IMG/VR virus record: IMGVR_UViG_3300030104_006444
Coordinates: 1 to 29,837 of that record
Strand: one strand, 5' to 3'
DNA length: 29,837 nt
Source of the DNA: a virus
Shown here: positions 28,241-29,837 of the stretch, piece after piece
Numbering within the stretch: the first letter of the stretch is position 1
Layout of the letters: each line of letters opens with the position of its first letter
Position numbers and translations under genes: made by a program
The notes under the pieces: generated by a model
Database searches by the model: none
What the model was told of the DNA's origin: nothing
What the model saw: only the letters and a program-made list of their open reading frames with translations

Positions 28241-29837
28241 ATTACTCACTTAATAATATTAAGAAAATTGATGAGGTTGCCGAAAAATTTAAAGCAGATT
28301 TTAAACTTTGGCAGTCACTCGGGGAAAAGAGACAAAAAACATTTCTTGAGGCGTATACTAACGTCTATCCGGGTGCAGATTTAAGGGTATTTGGTTATCA
28401 AACTCAGCAACAAGATTTGGAAGGTGTATCAGTACCTATGACTGAATCTTGGAAAGACCCAATCTCTACCCCCACCTCCTATACTCCGGGTAGAAATGTA
28501 AACCAAGTATTCCCAACTCAAGTTGACTCTATAATGAGCCAAGCAGTTGAAGAAGAAGAAGAAGTACCTGTAAAAGAATTAACTGAAGATGAAGAGCGTA
28601 ACAGAGAATCCTTAAATAACCTTAAAAAGAAAATGTCATTTGAGCCTAATGTGGATAGGTCAGTAGAATCTTATGACGGTGCATCCTCTGAATATGAATC
28701 TCAATTCCGTCAAGAAGAAATTAAAGAGTATCTTGAAGAACAGAAAAAAATAGATGCTCAAGATGTTATAATGAATAAAGTTAAAAACCCTGCAACTATT
28801 TTACCTTTTGTAGGTGATGCAGTAGAATATTCTGATATTTATTCAGTTATGTTAATAGCAGATAAATTTGAGCGAGGAGAAGACTTAGATTCAGAGCAAT
28901 TAGAAAAATTAAGTGAATTTATTAACCAAAATAACGAAACTACTTTTTGGGGTGGTGTTGCTAAGGTGCTAACCGAAATGCCTACTTTTATGTTAGAGAT
29001 GGGTATTTCCGGAGGCTTATTTAATCTCGGTAAAAAAGGACTAAGTGTTGGTGTTAAAGGTGCTTTAAATAAAATTCAAAGTGAAGGATTTAAAAAGAAA
29101 CTTGCAGAGTCATTCTTAACCAAAGAAACTACAAAAGGCGTTGCTAATTGGGTCGCTAAGACAGGATTCCAAACAGGTATGATAGCAGAGTCTAATTTAG
29201 ATAAAAGGGTCATAGAAGAGACCGTAATGCACGGACTTTCAGATGAAACGGAAGGCATTATTGAACTCCTTGATAATAAAGAACTCCAAGCAGACATTAC
29301 AAATTATGTTAGGCTTGATGAATATGTTGAGGTTGTATCTGAAAATTTAGGACTTGGGTTTGGCAAATTAGGTAATTTTGCTAAAAGAAAACTATTTAAG
29401 GCTCATATAATAGGTGCTATTGAAAAATCTAATCCCGGCAAATCATTACAACTTTTACAGAAATACGGCTATCACGGTGTCTTGGAAGAGATACTTGAGG
29501 AAAGAGCCGGAGAGGTTTTAAGAGCAGGTGGTCGCAAGTTAGGTTTATCTAATGATGATAGATTAAAATATAAGCTACCGGACAGAGACCAATTCCTCAC
29601 AGAGATTGTATCATTTTCTATCCTACCTATGATGACAGGAAAACCTGCACAAAAGTTTGATAAGTTTTTAACACAGATTAAAAACAGAAATGTTTTAGAT
29701 AAGTTAAATAAAAGAATATCCAAGACTAAAGCAGGTCGAGAAATTTTAAAAGCAGAAAAAGAAGGTGGATATACATTTGAAACCCTGCAACAGGCTAAAT
29801 ATTTTTTAGATAAAAACTCAAACTATGATGTAGATGC
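28237..29837 (+). CDS. Large internal virion/polyvalent protein, N-terminal part (3' truncated)
   Basis: The frame from TTG 28237 is open to the right edge (at least 533 residues). The start overlaps the previous stop by 4 nt and has AAGG 8 nt upstream. There is an acidic, Glu-rich linker (about 98-120) and a hydrophobic segment near residues 248-262 (FMLEMGISGGLFNLG). YGYHGVLEEILEERAGEVLR near 409-428 resembles ejected or 'polyvalent' proteins. Size and position after the tail block suggest a very large internal protein that may continue into the gene at the left edge. Confidence 0.6.
   Translation, partial: MNYSLNNIKKIDEVAEKFKADFKLWQSLGEKRQKTFLEAYTNVYPGADLRVFGYQTQQQDLEGVSVPMTESWKDPISTPTSYTPGRNVNQVFPTQVDSIMSQAVEEEEEVPVKELTEDEERNRESLNNLKKKMSFEPNVDRSVESYDGASSEYESQFRQEEIKEYLEEQKKIDAQDVIMNKVKNPATILPFVGDAVEYSDIYSVMLIADKFERGEDLDSEQLEKLSEFINQNNETTFWGGVAKVLTEMPTFMLEMGISGGLFNLGKKGLSVGVKGALNKIQSEGFKKKLAESFLTKETTKGVANWVAKTGFQTGMIAESNLDKRVIEETVMHGLSDETEGIIELLDNKELQADITNYVRLDEYVEVVSENLGLGFGKLGNFAKRKLFKAHIIGAIEKSNPGKSLQLLQKYGYHGVLEEILEERAGEVLRAGGRKLGLSNDDRLKYKLPDRDQFLTEIVSFSILPMMTGKPAQKFDKFLTQIKNRNVLDKLNKRISKTKAGREILKAEKEGGYTFETLQQAKYFLDKNSNYDVD

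Overview
The window is most of the genome of a temperate, short-tailed (podovirus-like) bacteriophage with low G+C (about one third) and tightly packed, mostly overlapping genes. TGA, TAA and TAG all end genes, so the standard bacterial code applies. The host cannot be named from the sequence. The only host-derived clue is the 3' part of a tRNA-Leu(UAA) gene carried as the attachment site. Because that site has phage genes on both sides, the sequence represents the free (virion, circular or episomal) form and not an integrated prophage.

Layout. (1) 1-1660: end of the late operon, with the C-terminus of a large virion protein, a lysozyme-like protein, a holin-like protein and a membrane-anchored coiled-coil protein. 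(2) 1681-3388, minus strand: a tyrosine integrase whose C-terminal tail is encoded by the tRNA-Leu fragment, and a repressor that joins a helix-turn-helix to a PAS sensor domain. (3) 3389-3727: control region with repeated TGTGTA/TACACA elements and a leader terminator. (4) 3728-10213, plus strand: early operon with an ERF-type annealing protein, a RecB/Cas4-like nuclease, a winged-helix replication protein, a SpoVG-like protein, further PD-(D/E)XK proteins, a NinG-like protein and many small Cys-rich or membrane peptides. (5) 10353-10642: an unusual non-coding block with two copies of one terminator, a 31/11/31/11-bp spaced GTATACAT/GCATACAT array between them, and a G-tract able to form a quadruplex. 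(6) 10643-14442, minus strand: accessory operon with an HTH protein, several small zinc-ribbon-like proteins and a SprT-like metalloprotein. Between two of its genes lies what reads as a complete type II hammerhead ribozyme (12907-12982). (7) 14632-29837, plus strand: late morphogenesis operon with small basic proteins, a small-terminase-like protein, TerL, portal, scaffold, major capsid protein, decoration protein, head-tail and tail proteins, and internal virion proteins. The last gene runs off the right edge and may be the N-terminal part of the gene that enters at the left edge, as expected for a circularly permuted genome.

The most interesting signals are: the hammerhead ribozyme; a TerL gene interrupted just before its Walker A motif by a TGA inside a perfect UUCG-capped hairpin, in a 24-nt segment bounded by Gly codons (GGC...GGT), an arrangement like the translational bypass of phage T4 gene 60; the palindrome GTTTAAAC, present 17 times where about one is expected; the insulated iteron-like array; and a recurrent initiation module GGCAAAACGATG.
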